DNA of 64,000 bases from Nemophila menziesii. Its lineage: Eukaryota > Streptophyta > Magnoliopsida > Boraginales > Hydrophyllaceae. The stretch spans positions 69,006,899 to 69,070,898 of the forward strand of contig JARWIR010000001.1 in NCBI GenBank assembly GCA_029959085.1, in the 5' to 3' direction. Below are positions 11,004 to 20,722 of the stretch, piece after piece (positions within the stretch are counted from its first letter, which is position 1; the number at the start of each line of letters is the position of its first letter). Under the pieces are notes generated by a model. That model was not told where the DNA came from, ran no database searches, and saw nothing but the letters and a program-made list of their open reading frames with translations. A program made the position numbers and the translations under genes.

Positions 11004-11039
11004 CTTTGTCGGGACGACAAAGGTTTGAGTTGGGGGTCT
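11004..11039 (+). promoter_or_regulatory. Conserved hairpin 2 and polypurine tract (element A)
   Basis: The hairpin CTTTGTCG / GGA / CGACAAAG (11004-11022) is perfect. It is followed by the polypurine tract GAGTTGGGGGTCT (11027-11039), which abuts the 3' LTR and would prime plus-strand DNA synthesis. The same pair occurs in B (16706-16741), C (32736-32771) and E (60551-60586). Confidence 0.75.
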
Positions 11040-12586
11040 TGATGTCTCCCTAATTGTTCTTATTTTCGACCCTTAGGAGACATCATTTTTGGTTTATTTG
11101 ATTAATATGATAGACTTTTGGACTAAATTTGCAATAATTCGGAATTCCCTTTTTATTTCTAGCATTTTTAATTTATTAAACTTTTGCGCGTAATATTGGT
11201 ATTTTTAGTGTAAAGTTTACAGGTTTTAGATGTTAGCTAGGAGAGGAATCCGAGGAGAAGGTCAAAGATCGTGAATTAGAGTCAAGACTTGAAGACAAAT
11301 CCCGAAGATATTATTTTTAGAGCTGAAAATCCACTTTCCAGGCCATAGATTGCTGATTTCGAGGTGCTTAAGCGATGATTTAGCCGCTGACCTTTGAAGA
11401 GAAATCATTCCTTATCGAGTTACGGAACTTTAGCAACTGGAATGAGGTCAATCGGAGTCATAACGCATCGGGAAAAGCCGTTTTAGTGAAGGTGTATCAG
11501 CAGTTACGGGATTTTGGGCTTGGACATTTAATTAATATTCTATTTTCTGGTCCAAGCCCTAGAACGAATTTATGCTTATAAAAGGAGGTCTGGACTTCTA
11601 TTTTTTACACAATTCACATTACACAAGATTAAAACACCAGAGAGAAGCAACAGAAGGAAGAAAGAAGAAGCTACAAGAGCTGGAGTGGGTCTATAGCTCC
11701 GTTCGTAGTCATTCCAATTCCGGAAATTAGGTTCTTTTCGTATTTTAATTTTGTAAACAATATGAATTCCAATTCTCTTAATTTAGTTTTTAATTTTAAT
11801 ATGAGCTAAGCTTTCAATAGTGCTTGAGAACAAACAATGGGTGAATCTTAATTTTATGAAATAACGAATGTTGAATTTGGGTTTATGTTAAATTAAATTA
11901 GATTGGGTTCATTACTCTTTTCGATAATTTGTGATTATTTACTGATTTTAGAGTCGCGAACTAAAATTAGGTATTAGTATCTAAGCTATTCCACATATGT
12001 GGCGTGTGGATCATCCTGACGGAGGGTTTAGGTATAGAATTAATTATTCAATCTGGGATAAAAGCTATTGATTCTGACGAACTTAGCTAATTCTAGGGCC
12101 AATGAGGTAAAACACTTAATCATCCAACGGTGGATCATATTTACCCTGACGGGACTAGTGACACTTTAGGATCGCCTTATAGTCCACCCTGACGGGGGTA
12201 TAAGGAATTTAGAATCCAGACCATTGTAATTGACCAATTTAGGCCTTAAACAACATAAGTTAGGAAGTAAGATTAGGAGGATCCTTGCGTTCTCAAGTAC
12301 TACATCTCATATTGCGTTTTCACTTATTTTACTTGCGTCTTAGCTTTACTTGCATTTAATTAATTGTATTTTATTCATTAGCTTTAATCAACAAAATCAA
12401 ACAAACATTTTATTATCTTTTACTTTCATAAGTGCATCAATTCACTACTTGCTAAACATTGTGATCAACCATCCGTCCTTGGAACGAATCTGTATTATCA
12501 TACATACTACTTGGGACAACCGTACACTTGCGGTTGTGGTTCGATTAGCATTTGCATTTATTTTTAGAACACACAAAGGACCACCA
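11040..12586 (+). repeat. 3' LTR of element A
   Basis: About 1547 bp, TGATGTCTCC to GGACCACCA, matching 171-1731. It is followed by the TSD GTAGT (12587-12591). TATAAAAG lies at 11577-11584. Differences from the 5' LTR are few, mainly single bases and a 13-bp deletion near 11520. Confidence 0.95.
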
Positions 12587-12591
12587 GTAGT

Positions 12592-13021
12592 GGACTCGGG
12601 TTCAAGGCAGAAAGTTACATAAAGAAGGACGTGCAGCACCGGTATGCCGGCCAGTACGTCGGTTTTGAAGAGTTTGCTGCCTTATACACTTCTTACCTTA
12701 TCAAGTGCAAACCCTAGCCTCTCCCATAAGAATTTTCTAGCTCCCAACCTTATAAGTAGACCTTAAAGCTTGATTAAACCTTACAAACACAATAACATCA
12801 ATAATCCTCTCCTCCATCTTCCATAAACACAAATTCTTCATCAAATTCATCACACTACACCATTAAACACCATCAAGATCATCAAGCTATCAAGAGTTCT
12901 TCCAAGATTCATCAATAAACCTTCTTTCATCATCAAATCCAAGCAAGAAACTCAAGCTACACTAATCTTTCTTAACTTTATACCATCCTTGGTGTAACTT
13001 GAGTTTGGGGTCAAATCAAAC
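12592..13021 (+). other. Element C spacer and leader of its short ORF
   Basis: Resumes C after insertion A. It holds a CACCGGTATGCCGGCCAG palindrome (12637-12654), a C/A-rich leader like that before the second ORF of A, and a PPT-like TTGAGTTTGGGGT at 12999-13011 shortly before ATG 13022. Confidence 0.6.
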
Positions 13022-13376
13022 ATGACAAACAGAACAGATGCTATGGATTATAAGAGGAAGTGTTACATCCTGGGGAAGAACAAAAATTTGCTTGGAGCTA
13101 CAATTAAAACAAACATCGATCTTGATGAGCCTATTGAACAGAAACAACAGGAAGAGGCACCTGCACAACCACTACACAAGAAAGTTTACAGCTAGGATGA
13201 AGGTACCATCAAGGCCTAAGTAAAAGACACAAATTCAAGATCAAGGTTCTTCCTCTCAGAATAATTCTTGCACACCCCCATGGGCTATCAAATTGCAACA
13301 AGAAGTCAATCATCTAAGAAAACAAAATATAGCACTTTGGGAGGAAATTGCCAAGATTAATTCAAAATTGGGTTAG
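13022..13376 (+). pseudogene. Short second ORF of element C (MTN family), broken
   Basis: Begins MTNRTDAMDYKRK, the same first residues as the second ORF of A and B, at the same place after a TTGAGTTTGGGGT motif. An in-frame TAG at about residue 58 breaks it. After a frame change the last part is readable as a helical, charged stretch with WAIKLQQEV and LWEEIAKINSKLG, ending at TAG 13374-13376. The region is only about 355 bp and lacks the Transposase_32-like core. E has a counterpart of similar length (63198-63573) with a similar beginning and end, so the short form may be real rather than a private deletion. Function unknown. Confidence 0.55.
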
Positions 13377-13533
13377 GTAACTACGATCATGGATATTGAT
13401 AATTATTCTTCTTCTTCGGAGGAGGACATGATGGATCTAATGGCCAGGTACCCCGTTCTAATTCTTCTTCTTAATTAATGGTAGGCACTAGGTAGTTTAG
13501 TTTTAAATTTTATTGCTTTATTGAGTCTTTTTC

Positions 13534-13553
13534 GAGTCGTGGGGACACAACTC
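13534..13553 (+). promoter_or_regulatory. Conserved hairpin 1, copy in element C
   Basis: GAGTCGTG, GGGA, CACAACTC: the element A hairpin with one stem mismatch. It is followed by TTGAGTTTGGGGT (13558-13570), as in A. Confidence 0.5.
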
Positions 13554-14059
13554 ACTTTTGAGTTTGGGGTGGGGTTCGTTGCCTCATCCCAATTTTTTGT
13601 GTTTTACATGCTTTTCAGAAAGAATTTTTTTACGGTTGCATTTGACTGTAGAGAATTTTAAATGCCCCCATCTAGCATGCTTTTCATGAATTTATGATAA
13701 AAGATAGTTGACTTTAGGAGTTAGTGTAAAACACACTTAGATTGCATGCAAATATGAGATAATTGATAGGAAGAATTAATGAACAATGCAAAAGAAGTAA
13801 ACTTGTGCTTAAGGATAATGAGTGGTTTGTAGAACGTGAGATCCGAATGAGTAGAGAACCCACTTAGGTATGAACTAGAGGCAAGCTGTGTAGAAAGGAA
13901 AATGATAGAGGCAATTCTTTGTTAGCCCTTTGAATCCTTTTTGGCCTTCAATCCCTGAATTAATTATATCCTTCATAGCCAAATTTTAGACTTTAAGCCT
14001 TTCTTTTGTCGCCACATTATAAGCCAATATCCCTTTAGTTTGTTAGGCATGACCATATG
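13554..14059 (+). other. 3' non-coding region of element C, first part
   Basis: Matches A from about 9653 to 10160, with many differences. It ends at the ATATG target site (14055-14059) of element D and continues at 31880. No gene is seen. Confidence 0.7.
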
Positions 14060-15143
14060 TGAAAGTCCTAGAGGGGGGGGGGGGGGGTGAATAGGATTAC
14101 TAATAAGATTAATGCCTAATTAAAAATCTTTTGGACAATTATAAGTTTAAGAAAGAAACTTCTAAGTCAACTAAATATATCAAACTCTTAAGGGATCATG
14201 CAATGGATAAACTAGAGGTTTGATATATAAGTGATACAAGTAAAACGAGTTTCTAATCTCTTACTACTCTAGATGACAATATGTTAGATAAACTAGATAA
14301 TCAATATCACAATATTCAAACTAGCATATTATCAAACATATAAAGTGCGGAAAGTAAATAGAGTAGGGATAGAAAGACACACACGATTTATAGTGGGTCG
14401 GTTTCCCTACATCCACTACCTAAGGAAGCCTCCTTAGGATTTCAAGCTTTTCACTAAGCTCCCGTGTCTCTCTTAACCGGGTCGAGAACACAATAACCCT
14501 TACAACCTCTTCGATAACACGAAGGAAAACCTCTTCGAAACCACGAAGGAAACTCTTGTGTAATCACAACACAAGGACACCGAGTATACTCCCGATACTC
14601 AAATTCTCTCTTAATCTATCTATTACAAGAACTAGACTTAAGAGGATAAATACAAAGTGTTTAAAGGGTGAAACAACTTTGCTAATGAACTCCTAAAGAG
14701 ATGATATAACTATAAGCTTAAAACTTCTCTTGAGTTGATAATAACTTTGAAGCTCCTTTGATTTACTCCTTGAATGAGTAGATATGACAATTATAGCTCT
14801 TGACACTTTCTTGGATGATAACAATTAAGCCCCTTAATGTATATGGGTTGAAGGTGTAGTTGTAGCCTTGAAAGACCTTCAATTTATAGCTGAAAAATGC
14901 TCCCAACAGTCATAAGACTTGTTTCCAACGGATATATTAATATCCCCAACGGATATATTCATTTTGTCTTCATTTTGCTGCAGGAAACCCTAATCTGCGG
15001 TGCACCGCGGGGTTGGTCCGGTGTACCACACCAAGCTTGCTAAATTCACTTGCTCTCTGACGGGATAGCCCCCTGGTCCGTGGTGTAGTCCGTGGGCTGC
15101 GGTGTACCGCACCAAAGGTTTAAAACACCTTCTAGTGAGTATA
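14060..15143 (-). repeat. Left (3') LTR of element D, first piece
   Basis: Matches 30465-31564 of the right LTR. It includes a G-homopolymer of 15 (14073-14087) close to the terminus. It carries palindromes GCGGTGCACCGC (14997-15008), CCGGTGTACCACACC (15018-15032) and GCGGTGTACCGC (15099-15110). It stops at the GTATA target site (15139-15143) of element B and resumes at 27990. Confidence 0.9.
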
Positions 15144-16705
15144 TGGTGGTCCTTTGTGTGTTCTAAAAATAAAAGCAAATGCTAATCGAACCACAACCGC
15201 AAGTGTACGGTTGTCCCAAGTAGTATGTATGATAATACAGATTCGTTCCAAGGACGGATGGTTAATCACAATGTTTAGCAAATAGTGATTGATGCACTTA
15301 TGAAAGTAAAAGATAATAAAATATTTGTTTGGTTTTGTTGATTAAAGCTAATGAATAAAAGACAAATAATTAAATGCAAGTAAAGCTAAGACGCAAGTAA
15401 ATTAAGTGAAAACGCAATATGAGATGGAGTACTTGAGAACGCAAGGATCCTCCTAATCTTACTTCCTAACTTATGTTGTTTAAGGGCTAAATTGGTCAAT
15501 TACAATGGTCGGGATTCTAAATTCCTTATACCCCCGTCAGGGTGGACTATAAAGCAATCCTAAAGTGTCACTAGTCCCGTCAGGGTAAATATGATCCACC
15601 GTTGGATGTTTAAGTGTTTTACCTCATTGGCCCTAGAATTAGCTAAGTTCGTCAGAATCAATAGCTTTTATCCTAGATTGAATAATTAATTCTATACCTA
15701 AACCCTCCGTCAGGATGATCCACACGCCACTAATGTGGAATAGCTTAGATACTAAAACCTAATCTTAGTTTGCGACTCTAAAATCAGTAAATAATCACAA
15801 ATTATCGAAAAGAGTAATAAACCCAATCTAATTTAATTTAGCATAAACCCAAATTCAACATTCGTTATTTCATAAAATTAAGATTCACCCATTGTTTGTT
15901 CTCAAGCACTATGAAAAGCTTAGCTCATATTAAAATTAAAAACTAAATAAAAAGAAATGGAATTCATATTGTTTACAGAATTAAAATATAAAAAGAACCT
16001 AATTTCCGGAATTGGAATGACTACGAACGGAGCTATAGACCCACTCCAGCTCTTGTAGCTTCTTCTTTCTTCCTTCTGTTGCTTCTCTCTGGTGTTTTAA
16101 TCTTGTGTAATGTGAATTGTGTGAAAAATAGAAGTCCAGACCTCCTTTTATAAGCATAAATTCGTTCTAGGGCTTGGACCAGAAAATAGAATATTAATTA
16201 AATGTCCAAGCCCACTTTCTAAGCCCAAAATCCCGTAACTGCTGATACACCTTCACTAAAACGGCTTTTCCCGATGCGTTATGACTCCGATTGACCTCAT
16301 TCCAGTTGCTAAATTTCCGTAACTCGATAAGGAATGTTTTCTCTTCAAAGGTCAGCGGCTAAATTATCGCTTAAGCACCTCGAAATCAGCACTCTATGGC
16401 CTGGAAAATGGATTTTCAGCTCTAAAAATAATATCTTCGGGATTTATTCTTCAAGTCTTGACTCTAATTCACGATCTTTGATTTTCTCCTTGGATTCCTC
16501 TCCTAGCTAACATCTAAAACCTGTAAACTTTACACTAAAAATACCAATATTATGCGCAAAAGTTTAATAAATTAAAAATGCTAGAAATAAAAAGGGAATT
16601 CCGGATTATTGCAATTTAAGTCCAAAAGTCTATCAAATTAATTAAATAAACACAAAAAATGATGTCTCCTAAGGGTCTAAAATAAGAACAATTAGGGAGA
16701 CATGA
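15144..16705 (-). repeat. 3' LTR of element B
   Basis: About 1562 bp, the counterpart of 26423-27984. On the plus strand it begins TGGTGGTCC and ends GGAGACATGA, the last bases changed from ATCA. The reverse-strand TATA box is at 16145-16152. Confidence 0.95.
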
Positions 16706-16741
16706 AGACCCCCAACTCAAACCTTTGTCGTCCCGACAAAG
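16706..16741 (-). promoter_or_regulatory. Polypurine tract and conserved hairpin 2 (element B)
   Basis: On the minus strand the hairpin CTTTGTCG / GGA / CGACAAAG (16723-16741) is followed by GAGTTGGGGGTCT (16706-16718) and then the LTR. Identical in form to A. Confidence 0.75.
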
Positions 16742-18117
16742 TAAAACAAAACAAAGGGGTAGAAGTAAGCGTATAAACAAGTAGAAGCCAGCGAATAAAC
16801 CCTAAAGCAATTCTCAAAATAAATCTCATATAGCAAACTCTAAAAACTAATATACACATACACTAATCATGCAACATCAAACATAAACAATCTCAATCAT
16901 AAAATTAAAGTTGCAATGCTAGAAGGTTACACTTGTACCCATCTCTGTATGATGGCTATAGGGTGGTCATTAATCCTACCTAGCTTTGAATGCTCCACCT
17001 AGTGTATTCCCTATCAACAGAATTATAAATTCACTATGCATTTAGGAATCACGAGGTCTTTACGGTTATAATATTGACTTAAGGACGGGTGTGGATGTAT
17101 ATTTGGTAAATTTGAAGTGAGCTTTTGGCTCTCTCCTCACTTACCATCAACAATGTCCTCGAGCTTGAGTTAACGCTCAAAAAGATGTTCTCACTCACCC
17201 ATATACGCACTAATTTAGCGTCCCATGTCTACCCACTATAAATAAGATGATTTTCAGAAAATTCCACTTTGCCGGATGTTTTATTCATTCATATTTTTCT
17301 TTTTCTTTTCTTTTCTCTTTTTCTTTTTTTTGTACAGGAGCAAACCGGGTTCCCGGTTTTGATGAATCCGGGTTCCCGGTTCCTACTGTATGAATTTTCA
17401 ACATTTTTTTATTTTTTATTTTTATTTTTTTTTTTTATTTTTCATCTTTTCTTCATTCCCGGCAAAGGGTTACAAGTATATATCATCTGCAATTGTGCTA
17501 CAATACAAAACACATCGATCCCAACCCATTCAATTCCCCATATGTGGTCCCACCACCCCAAACTCAAGCTCGAGACATGTCTCAGGATTGTGATTTAAGT
17601 GCGGGTCATATGGTCATGCCTAATAATCTAAGGGATAATGGCTTATATCGTGGCTACAAAGAAAAGGCTAAAGGCTCAAAGTGGGCTAAGACGGATAATA
17701 ATTAATACAAGGGATAGAAGGCTAAAAAGGCACAAATGGCTAACAAAGAACTGCCCCTATCATTTTCCTAAGTACATAGCTTGTCTTTAGTTCATATCTA
17801 GGTGGGTTCTCTACTAATTAGGATTTCACGTTCTACACACCAAACATATTCTTTGAGTACAAGCTTACTTCATTTGCATTGTTCATTAATTTTTCCTATC
17901 AATTACCTATGTTCGCATGCAATTGTAAGTGCGTTTTATATCAATCCCTAAAGTCCACTATTTACTATCATAGATTCATCAAAAGTATGCTTAAAGGGAT
18001 ATTTAAAAATTTCTACAGTCAAACGCAACTCCGAAAATTCTTTTATTGAAAGCAAATAAAGCAAATAACACGTAAAAATTGGGATGAGGCAACGAACCCC
18101 ACCCCACACTCAAAAAT
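16742..18117 (-). other. 3' non-coding region of element B
   Basis: Matches A 9653-11003. It carries two neighbouring palindromes, CCGGGTTCCCGG, at 17342-17361 and 17366-17384 where A has one. A long pyrimidine tract (17296-17330 and 17403-17450) is the complement of the oligopurine tract in A. The motif complementary to TTGAGTTTGGGGT occurs near 17556. Short frames here on the plus strand are antisense and not credible genes. Confidence 0.7.
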
Positions 18118-18137
18118 GAGTCGTGTCCCCACGACTC
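18118..18137 (-). promoter_or_regulatory. Conserved hairpin 1 (element B)
   Basis: Perfect 8-bp stem GAGTCGTG/CACGACTC with a GGGA loop (minus strand), just downstream of the second-ORF stop, as in A. Confidence 0.6.
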
Positions 18138-18199
18138 GAAAAGACTCAATAAAGCATTTAAACTAATATACACTAAGAGGAAAGTTTAGAAAACGTATC

Positions 18200-19516
18200 T
18201 TAACCAGCGCGAGGCTGGTTATTGGTGTTGCGTTCTGGACCTTTATCTCGCGTAACAGCATCATAAATCGCGTTTTGAAGTGTATTTACGCCTAGGATTA
18301 AATTTCGAAGCAGGTCCGATTCTTTTGTAACGTTTCCCAAGGTAGCAATCATCTTCTCCTGATTCTCTTCCAACACCTGAATCTTTGCTTCCAACTCAGG
18401 TACAGTTTTCACTTTCTTTGATTGAGGAGTTCTCGGACTTCTTGTAGTCCGTGTTGCTTCTTCATGGTTGTTCTTGATTGTGCTCAAAGCTATACTCACA
18501 CCAACTGAAACAATATGAATATCTGCGTCCTTACGCGGAATCTTTGCGTCTAGATACAACTGAGTAATAGTACAAGGAAACTTCAGATTTTGTTGTTTCA
18601 TTGGTGATTTCGCGAACTCCATGATTGTATCATAAATGATCTTAGCAACATCAAATGGTTTCTCCTCCAAAATACACTTAATAACAAATATGTGCTCTTT
18701 CTTCAACTCGGAAGTGTGTTTAATACCAAAGAAAGTGGGTATTATGAAGCGAGACCAAACCTTAGCACGAGGTGTCAAACTACTGCTGTAAAACTGTCCA
18801 GGATACCTTTCACCTTCAGAAATTTGGCTAGTCCCATTAACAAGCACGGTCCCCCAAAGGGATTCAAAATCAAAAGAAGGGTCATTAAGAATTTCTTGGA
18901 AGGGGCATGTTCCAGAAAAGTTGGGTAGTTTCAATGATTTCCGAATACGTTCAATAGAGAAAGGAACTACCTTTTTGCGGATATCAATGGCATCATGGGA
19001 GGTAGCTAAACCTTCGTAAAATTCTCGCACAAAAGTAGGAATAAACTCAAGCTTCCTTTCTTGTAACTCTTTCCAACCAAACTTAGCACATGTCACAGCA
19101 TATTCCTTGTATTCACTACTCATAATACCCTTAGGAAAATTCGTCTCCTCACCAAATTTCAAAAAATCAATTCTTTCACGAACCTGAGTATTCCAACAAG
19201 TGTAAACCCTCTTAGGCTTGTGGGCCCACATCTTCCTACGCGGAGGTTTTTGAACGGGTTCTTCCGGAATCTCTTGTTCAGTTTCCTTCTCAATGTTCTT
19301 CGTAATTTCCTCTTCGGGTTCCTTCGCACTTTCAATCTCATCAATTAATCTTCTCTTTTGACCTGTGATTTCTTTTCTGTTAGAATCAAGCTTAACTTCG
19401 TCAATTTTTCGTTTAGGACGCGAATCAGGAATCTCAATAGCTTGTTCTTGAGAACCACCAATGGTGGTCTTTCTTCTAGGAGCAGTTCTTCGGAAATCAC
19501 CGGTTCTGTTAGTCAT
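18200..19516 (-). CDS. Second ORF of element B, Transposase_32-like protein, 438 aa, uninterrupted
   Basis: The only long intact frame of the Athila pair. Residues 1-115 are charged, with a basic start (MTNRTGDFRRTAPRRK). Residues about 120-335 carry FVREFYEGL, VVPFSIERIRKSLKLP, LTPRAKVWSRFIIPTFFG, DVAKIIYDTIMEFAK and LKFPCTITQLYLDAKIP. This pattern matches what I know of the plant Transposase_32 family seen in Athila elements. A basic linker follows, then a heptad-like stretch, ELEAKIQVLEENQEKMI, likely a coiled coil, and a polar tail. ATG 19516 is the first ATG after a PPT-like motif, and the start is conserved in A. No signal peptide or transmembrane span is seen. The protein may multimerise through the coil; its role in the element cycle is unknown. 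Confidence 0.82.
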   Translation of the reverse strand: MTNRTGDFRRTAPRRKTTIGGSQEQAIEIPDSRPKRKIDEVKLDSNRKEITGQKRRLIDEIESAKEPEEEITKNIEKETEQEIPEEPVQKPPRRKMWAHKPKRVYTCWNTQVRERIDFLKFGEETNFPKGIMSSEYKEYAVTCAKFGWKELQERKLEFIPTFVREFYEGLATSHDAIDIRKKVVPFSIERIRKSLKLPNFSGTCPFQEILNDPSFDFESLWGTVLVNGTSQISEGERYPGQFYSSSLTPRAKVWSRFIIPTFFGIKHTSELKKEHIFVIKCILEEKPFDVAKIIYDTIMEFAKSPMKQQNLKFPCTITQLYLDAKIPRKDADIHIVSVGVSIALSTIKNNHEEATRTTRSPRTPQSKKVKTVPELEAKIQVLEENQEKMIATLGNVTKESDLLRNLILGVNTLQNAIYDAVTRDKGPERNTNNQPRAG

Positions 19517-19905
19517 CTTTTTTCACCCCAAACTCAAAACTTCAAATAATGAAAAACTTAGGGAAAAGTTTAGAATTTTGATGTTTTGAGGTTTAAGAAT
19601 TTAAGAACTAGGTGAAATATGAGATGGGTCTTGGTTAATTTGTATGGGAGAAGAAAGAATTGGGTTTAATTTAAGGAATTGGTTGAAGAAGAATCTTGGG
19701 AAAAACTAAGGATTTGATGTTATTTTGGAGAGGAGGTGAGTTGATCTTATGTTTTTGTGGTGAAAGAGGGTAGGATTTGATGATATATAGTGTTTTGGTT
19801 GATGATTTTCGGAGGTGGGGAGGCTATTGGTGCGTTTTAGGTGAAAACTTGCAAAAGAGGCTAAGAAAACTAGGTTAAACCCCTCAAAACCGACATCACA
19901 ACTTC
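19517..19905 (-). other. Leader of the second ORF, element B
   Basis: Non-coding counterpart of 8281-8667. It has the complement of TTGAGTTTGGGGT next to the ATG (near 19526) and a T/G-rich tract. No gene is seen. Confidence 0.45.
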
Positions 19906-20490
19906 AAAAACCGGGTACCCGGTTTTGGCAAACCGGGTTCCCGGTTCCGCGTCGCTGTGACGGCGCGGAAAAAATTACTTAATAATTTTTTTTTTCTTTT
20001 CCTTTTTTTTTTTTTTTTTTTTGAAAACGCACCAAAACGCTGGACCCCAAGACGCGGGGTCAGGGATTTTACTCGCCGAAACCGGGTACCCGGTTCTGTG
20101 GAATGCGGGTTCCCGGATTTTCTCGATGGCGCGCGTCAAAACGCGCCAAAACGCAGCACCTCAAAACGCCGGACCAGAGAAATTTGAAGACAACAGCTCC
20201 GAAACCGGGTACCCGGTTCTGCCAAATGCGGGTACCCGGATTTGTGTCGATGGCGCGAATCAAAACGCACGAAAACGCAAGCCACCAAGACGCTGGGTCA
20301 GGGATTTTCAGAAATCACAGCACCAAAACCGGGTACCCGGTTTTGCCAAATGCGGGTTCCCGGTTCCGACGCTGTGACATTACCCCAAAACGCCAAGTGT
20401 TGCGTTAAAATGGTTGGTACCAGCTCCAAAACCGGGTTCCCGGTTTTGCGAAACCGGGTTCCCGGTTTTGCGAAACCGGGTTCCCGGTTT
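19906..20490 (-). repeat. Tandem array of paired GC-rich palindromes (element B)
   Basis: Homologous to 7716-8280. Palindromes CCGGGTACCCGG or CCGGGTTCCCGG lie at about 19906-19949 (two), 20079-20119 (two), 20201-20240 (two), 20324-20372 (two) and 20427-20490 (three). Compared with A there is one more palindrome at the pol side, and an oligo-T tract (20002-20023) replaces part of the GCGTCTTGGGG block. The centre bases vary between TA, AA and TT while the arms stay paired. Confidence 0.85.
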
Positions 20491-20722
20491 CTCCTGGACA
20501 TCCAACCAATTTTTCTTCTGTTTTCGCCAAATCGACCCCAAACTCAAGTCCTTTTTACCCCTGAAATCATCAAAAACAACTACCCTTCCTCATTTCTTAA
20601 TAAAAACAATAAAATTACGAAAATCAAACTAATCTAAATTGCAAAGGTGTAAAAACTCAGCTAATATACAAGTAATTGGCTTTTGTTTAACGTCGTTAAG
20701 CTCGACGGGTTACCTCACGCTT
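20491..20722 (-). other. Start of the pol-ORF2 spacer of element B
   Basis: Non-coding DNA just after the pol stop, matching 7484-7715 of A. It includes the complement of TTGAGTTTGGGGT near 20534. Confidence 0.6.

Larger units (their letters stand above)
171..12586 (+). mobile_element. Element A: complete plus-strand Athila-type LTR retrotransposon
   Basis: A 12.4-kb element bounded by LTRs 171-1731 and 11040-12586, each TG...CA, with the 5-bp TSD GTAGT at 166-170 and 12587-12591. It has a tRNA-Asp type primer site, gag-pro-pol in one original frame, a non-coding spacer, a second ORF, a long 3' non-coding part and a PPT. The order protease, RT, RNase H, integrase identifies Ty3/gypsy; the tRNA-Asp primer, the CDLGAS protease motif and the ORF downstream of pol fit the Athila lineage. 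By eye the LTRs differ at about a dozen substitutions plus a few small indels, so the insertion is young. The polyprotein carries one frameshift and three stops, so A is not coding-competent. Confidence 0.95.

Noticed and set aside
18200..19516. Envelope-like gene, as sometimes assigned to the ORF after pol in Athila elements
   Set aside because: No signal peptide, no transmembrane segment and no glycosylated-ectodomain pattern; residues match the Transposase_32-type pattern instead.
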